Part shown: piece by piece, positions 58,797 to 64,000 of the stretch
How the letters are laid out: the number at the start of each line of letters is the position of its first letter
Numbering within the stretch: position 1 is the stretch's first letter
Source: Apostichopus japonicus
Taxonomy: Eukaryota; Echinodermata; Holothuroidea; Aspidochirotida; Stichopodidae
NCBI RefSeq assembly: GCF_037975245.1
Contig: NC_092573.1
Coordinates: forward strand, 10,977,501 to 11,041,500
Length of the DNA stretch: 64,000 nt
Direction: 5' to 3'
The notes under the pieces: model-generated
The model's input: the letters and a program-made list of their open reading frames with translations, nothing else
Database searches by the model: none
Told to the model about the DNA's origin: nothing
Program-made: the position numbers and the translations under genes

Positions 58797-60359
58797 TACT
58801 TGGTGTTCTAAGAAAAGTGCCTTCGAAAACCTTCTAGTATTTTTTTTTTCATGGGGGATAAATTTGGTACTGATGTGTGCTGATGTGCTATAAGCTGATG
58901 AGCTATAAATATTAAGCATTAAGGTGGATGACGAAGGCTGATAATTAAAAATAAAAGCTCCATAGCTTTTGGAACGGAACACATTGATGCAACTTCCAAC
59001 TTAATGGCTTGTCCCGTTGTCGAGATATAAAATGTTACAGTTTATTGGCTTTATATGGATGGTTACATTGCGCAATAATCTGTGACGTCACTCATGGGTT
59101 TTACACCAACCATCTGGTTCTACAATTACTTTAAAATTGAAATGATGATATCACCTTGAAATAATTCAATTTTGCAAAGAGAAGTTATTCTGATTTGGCT
59201 AATGTGTGATCTAGTGACTTTCTCACAACTAAACAGTTTAATTTGGAATTGGTACTTATTAATTTGTTTAAAATAACGAAAACAAAGAGACAGTTTGATA
59301 TGTTGACCAGGTATGACATCACCCCTTATTCAGTAATCCGAATAACATCTGAATAACATGATTTTCCTTTTCGTTTGTTATGTCAGCATTGGAACGAGCA
59401 ATCGAGATGCATGTGAGTTGGACAAATGTGTTTATAATGGTTTCATAATTATTGCTATGTGGTATATACTTTTGAATGTGTATAGACGTCGTTGTTGTCC
59501 CTTTAATGAAAGTTGGTCCCACTTTACGAGTATTACTGAAAAAAACATTGCAAGTAATCAAAACAAGCCCCCCCCCCCCAAAACCCACATGAATATTCTA
59601 CATTATGTGAACGATAATTAAATAATCCGTCCAAATATGAATTAACTCCACATCCAAAATCGTATCGCTTAGTGGTATTAAATTATTCATCACTTCAAAA
59701 TGATTTTTCCTTTGTTTCTTAAAAGACACTAGGCTAATCACAAAGATTAAGTAAAACTCTCCCAAACTCACGGAAATACTCCACAACTAACCGACAAATG
59801 TCTTTAATATAAAAAAAGGGGATTAAAAGTGATATAAAAAAAAAATTAACGATAAAAAGGTCTTTGGAAAAAGGGGTTAACAAAACAGAGAGCTATCCTC
59901 TGCATTATATACAGACTACTTGGATAATTATTGGTCTTTCAAGGAAAAGGTCAAACAAATTTATAGAGATATTTAAAAATCAAGAGAGAACCCATTAGGG
60001 AAATCTTTTAACCCTGTTTGTTAATTAAATGTTTTGAAAACTCTAACCACATATGACATTTGGTTTTACTCCGACGACACGCTTTGTGCTTAATTTTATT
60101 AAAAACAATAATGGCTGATGTTGAGTCCACCAACAACAACAAAATGTTGATCATTTTTCATTAAGGGTTCCATTAGGAGTAAGGGTCTACTACAGCTCTA
60201 TAAGGTCGATAACTTTGTTAAAGAAACCTTTCCTTAATTAAGGTCAATCAAAACTAACGAAACTTGACACAGAAATCGACATTTAGTTTTGCTTTATAGA
60301 TATGTACACGCATGTGCAAATTCAGTATGTTAAAGTTTTTAAGATCACAATTATAAACT
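58797..60359. other. Non-coding DNA
   Basis: AT-rich; a TGACGTCA at 59083 lies in TGTGACGTCACTCATGGG, similar to the right TIR of the preceding MITE, so a solo end or relic is possible. Confidence 0.45.
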
Positions 60360-61490
60360 TTCTTGGAACCCACTGAATATTCTCGAAACAGTTTGAACTC
60401 CTCCATATTGGATAGGGGTATAATTTATGCACATATGAAATTCTTTTCTTATAAATTAATCATTCTTTTACTTTTGGCAGATGAAAGAAGAATACAATCT
60501 TTTGATGTTTTGAAACATTTGAAGATATATGGATTCACTTTGACAAATGTAGCTTGATTTTTTCTTCTTTAAAACATTCATCCAATTTCTTCGAACTTGG
60601 TGATGTATAAAACAGCACATTGAAACTTCAAATTCAATGTGGTATTGTTATATTCACATCCCCTAGAAGCAAACTTTGGAATCCTATATCCACCCAATTT
60701 ACATGGCTTGATCAGATTGTACTATGAATAAGAGACAACCGTTAATAAGACCGTCAATAAGAGACAACCGTTAATCAATAAACTGAAGTAGCGTTTTAAC
60801 TGATTATTACACCGTAACACATGTTAGACATGTCAGCAGATGCTACTGTACACCCAATGTACATGGCGTGATCAGTTTGTAGAATAAGAGACAACCGTTA
60901 ATCAGTATAAACTGAAGTGTATTAAAACACCGTAACCACATGTTAGACCTGTCAGCAGATGTTACTGTGGAAAAAATTTTGACTAGTAAGTATACCCCGT
61001 ATAAAGAAAGTTGAAATTGTAGATTAAAAGTTGTTTGCAGTAAAGTAGCATCCACTTTCTATTAAAATGTTGACGAGATTATTGACGAAACCTTCAGAGT
61101 AGTCTGGTTAGTCTAGTCAATCATTATGCATAGGATTGTGTTCGTATTTTCTGTTTGTAAGTACTCCTCAGCAGCAACTGGTCATAAATGTAACACGTGT
61201 TAAGAAATTATAATATACATCAGTTTTAAATAACTAACCGGCGCTCACCGTTTACCAGTTTTAACTGATAAAGCCCTGGGAATCGGCTATCCTATCCAAT
61301 CCAAGGTCAAAACAATGAATTGAAAAGGATACAGGAAAACTAAAACATTTTGCTGTTTTAAAGTGTGCATCTATGACATCACACCTGTTTGCTTCAAGTT
61401 CACTGCTATACAAAGTGTTACCACTTCAACTACAGTATCAATATCTCGGGAAACGCAATGCAAGAACTGCATGCTTTAAGTTTCACCAGG
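60360..61490. repeat. Diverged dispersed repeat R1, copy 2
   Basis: Partner of 16390-16905; longer because it contains the tandem duplication at 60692-60968. Confidence 0.4.
60692..60968. repeat. Direct tandem duplication (two units, about 160 and 120 bp)
   Basis: Unit 1 CACCCAATTTACATGGC... and unit 2 CACCCAATGTACATGGC... share AATAAGAGACAACCGTTAAT, AAACTGAAGT, CACCGTAAC, ACATGTTAGAC and GTCAGCAGATG in order. Unit 1 has an extra internal repeat of AATAAGAGACAACCGTTAAT. Confidence 0.85.
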
Positions 61491-61499
61491 ATGATCAGT

Positions 61500-61697
61500 A
61501 TATGCTTCTCGGCCTTTTTGGCTAAGATCATGTGTAGTATCTGTTCCCTTTCGAGGAGAATGGTGATGCACACCTGACGATGATCACACAGTCACAGTCC
61601 CGATGCAAGGGGACTGGGGTTGGAAGCGGATCAGTCGTTTGGTAGTTTGTTTCTTGCCCAGGTTCTTTCCTGGGCGACTTTTCCTTAAAAAAAAAAA
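61500..61697 (+). mobile_element. SINE-like element with a U2 snRNA-derived head
   Basis: 61502-61545 reproduces the conserved 5' end of U2 snRNA: GCTTCTCGGCCTTTTTGGCT, AAGATCATGTGTAGTATCTG, TTC, with one extra T and one A-to-T change, and includes the branch-site recognition stretch GTAGTA. Beyond it the sequence is not U2: it holds a 7-bp hairpin CAGTCCC/GGGACTG (61595-61616) and a 7-bp hairpin GCCCAGG/CCTGGGC (61656-61675), and ends in 11 A. SINEs with snRNA heads (SINEU) are known in a few animals; this looks like one. No functional U2 (no Sm site or 3' stems). Confidence 0.6.
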
Positions 61698-62420
<723 letters not shown>

Positions 62421-62599
62421 AGTTTAATTCGATCGATACAGAAGTTAAGTTGGACTCATACTAATTTAAACCCATGTGGCAAAAAGACGTGCAATTAAAA
62501 ACCGAGGGCGCTATAGCATAATGTCACATAATACGTGCACACTCATATATGGAAGGTTATCCTTGCGCTTTCTGTAGTGCTGGTGCCTCACTTTCAGAA

Positions 62600-62757
62600 C
62601 ATTTATCTGTAATCTTATATACCTCTTTTTTGTCTGGTATCTCTCGTGCGACTGCCATCTCAATTATGTTATCTCTATTTGTTAATGTGTTTATGTCTCT
62701 TATACCTCCTTGAAGAATACCGGTACAAAGAGAAAATAAACTGAAACTGTACTTAAC
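62600..62757 (+). mobile_element. Possible LINE 3' tail
   Basis: Ends in TACAAAGAGAAAATAAACTGAAACTG, similar to the tail at 15350-15596. Weak assignment from the terminal motif only. Confidence 0.25.
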
Positions 62758-64000
62758 CCGGTGTTTAGCACCGAAATGGGTGATTTATGGCTCCTTGTAT
62801 GATTTTTTACATTCTTTTGCCACGAACAAACGAAAAAACCAAAGCAACAACAAGCAACGAGGAATAAAAAATAAAAATTGTTAACTTGTAAATACTTTCT
62901 GGCTACAAATACACAGTTTTTTAATTGGTTGCAAATTGGTTGCCATTTTTTTTTTGTGGCCAATCTCTGCGAACCTATCAGCTATAACAAGAGCAAAATA
63001 AGACATCAATTCCTCATGCGCGAGATGACAATATTACTCTGAATAATCTCAAATTAACTAAGTGTTGGAACGGAAATAGATATTTCTTAACTACTGGGTC
63101 CGGGGGGGGGGGGGTGCTGCTCATCATAAAGATCTCTCTTGTTTAAGCTTAAGATGTTGGTTTGAGTGTGTGCCTACATTAATATCTTGTTTCAATTTCT
63201 AAATGCTCAGATGTATAAATAATTAACTTAGAGCTTGGTATTGTAGTTGAATATCTGAATATCAGATATGTCCCGCCTCGACATTTCCCTAATGTCAAGA
63301 TACTCCGGTCATCAGCTAATTTGGCCCCAACATCTTAATATCTAGGCTCAAACTATTACGCCAAACTCTAACATCCCTACGTCACCTTCAAATATATTTC
63401 GCTCAAAATTTGAAATCACTTTTCCAAACAATGTTTAAAAAAAAAAAATACAGATAGATAGAGGTGGGGGAGGGAGGGGAGTGAAGAGGCCCTATATACC
63501 TATCTCTATATCTACAGCGATAAAGGTTTCATTGTGGAAGTATTACAAAACCACATAAACGACGCCAAGAAACATAAAAGAACCATTCAAAAGTCATAAA
63601 GTGCTATAATGTGCTATACTAGTATTGCCAGATGGTCAGCCTTGTTTTACATAGATCAATATATGTATGATTGGTGAGCATGCTTCAATCCTAAAATTAA
63701 AGCAATGAAAAAGCTACGAATATTAGCCAGAATTTCACCTAAATACCAAAAAAATGAAAAACAAAGCAAAAATGAAAACAACAAACAGAAAAAAAAAGGA
63801 AATTCAATGGCCACAAAATATTGATTTTTGTGCAAGGTGTTATCCATTGTTTGTCAAATTAGCCTTGTTGGGAATGTCGCCAGAATAATAATATATATAT
63901 ATATAATGAAATCGAAAATAAGCCAACACAACAACAACACATTAAGATTTACGAACCATTGACTTTTGTGTACACTTATATTTTATGAGCGCGTGAATTG
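62758..64000. other. Non-coding DNA
   Basis: AT-rich with A-runs, a G-run near 63102-63113 and a short TA tract at 63890. No gene or complete repeat recognised; the window ends here. Confidence 0.5.

Noticed and set aside
59319-59621. Overlapping ORFs of about 88 residues on both strands
   Set aside because: Opposite-strand overlap without domains, and a C-run within; no splice support.
61502-61545. A functional U2 snRNA gene
   Set aside because: Only the first ~44 bases match U2; the Sm site and 3' stem-loops are absent, an extra T breaks the 5' stem region, and a poly(A) tail ends the unit.

Overview
The window looks like 64 kb of animal nuclear DNA. It is AT-rich, with few genes, spliced exons and many transposons, and it probably comes from an echinoderm or another marine deuterostome. 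The evidence is a metazoan class A peptide GPCR with a 3' splice site just before its coding exon, L2/CR1-type LINEs, tRNA-headed SINEs, many hAT-type and TTAA/TA-type MITEs, and a foldback element whose arms are built from 15-20 bp subrepeats, like the TU elements known from sea urchins. The species assignment is inference; no operon, Shine-Dalgarno or phage/plasmid logic is visible.

Genes. The one convincing cellular gene is the GPCR coding exon at 2143-3438 (+), with an acceptor at 2134 and a poly(A) signal near 4160. A second, probable gene end lies on the minus strand at 52573-52958: an orphan last exon with a strong polypyrimidine tract/AG and a downstream AATAAA. Two weaker coding candidates are an exon-like ORF at 12481-12881 (+), whose stop codon lies inside a foldback MITE, and a small Cys-rich ORF at 45369-45659 (-).

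Mobile elements, left to right: hAT-like MITE (184-600); four copies of one palindromic MITE family, here called PAL-A (6884, 14706, 18034, 33015); a cluster of hAT-like MITEs (8430-10246); a second foldback MITE (12872-13262); a 624-bp hAT MITE with a perfect 8-bp TSD (17079-17702); a near full-length LINE (20319-27040, minus) with an intact endonuclease/reverse transcriptase ORF2 and an ORF1 split by a 2.18-kb TU-like foldback element (24345-26523); an L2 3' fragment abutting the LINE (27041-27505); an inverted pair of 372-bp TTAA MITEs (29325, 34668); a SINE-like pair carrying a hammerhead-ribozyme-like core (30234-30667); two copies of a tRNA-headed SINE (30812, 46290); a 293-bp hAT MITE with an 8-bp TSD (32330-32622); TA-flanked MITEs (38401, 58362); another L2 fragment (40690-40850); another hAT MITE (48804); and a SINE-like unit whose head is the 5' end of U2 snRNA (61500-61697).

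Satellites: a 1.65-kb GATAT/GATAC pentamer array (36165-37812) with a 465-bp internal duplication, a 74-unit CAT array (47726-47963), a 1.1-kb degenerate GTN triplet tract (54900-56030), a 16-bp minisatellite (56190-56640) and six long TA tracts.

Most of the rest is AT-rich intergenic or intronic DNA. The most interesting items are the hammerhead-like SINE, the U2-headed SINE, the precisely datable foldback-in-LINE nesting, the hairpin module shared by hAT MITEs with different termini, and a roughly tenfold excess of the octamer TGACGTCA.
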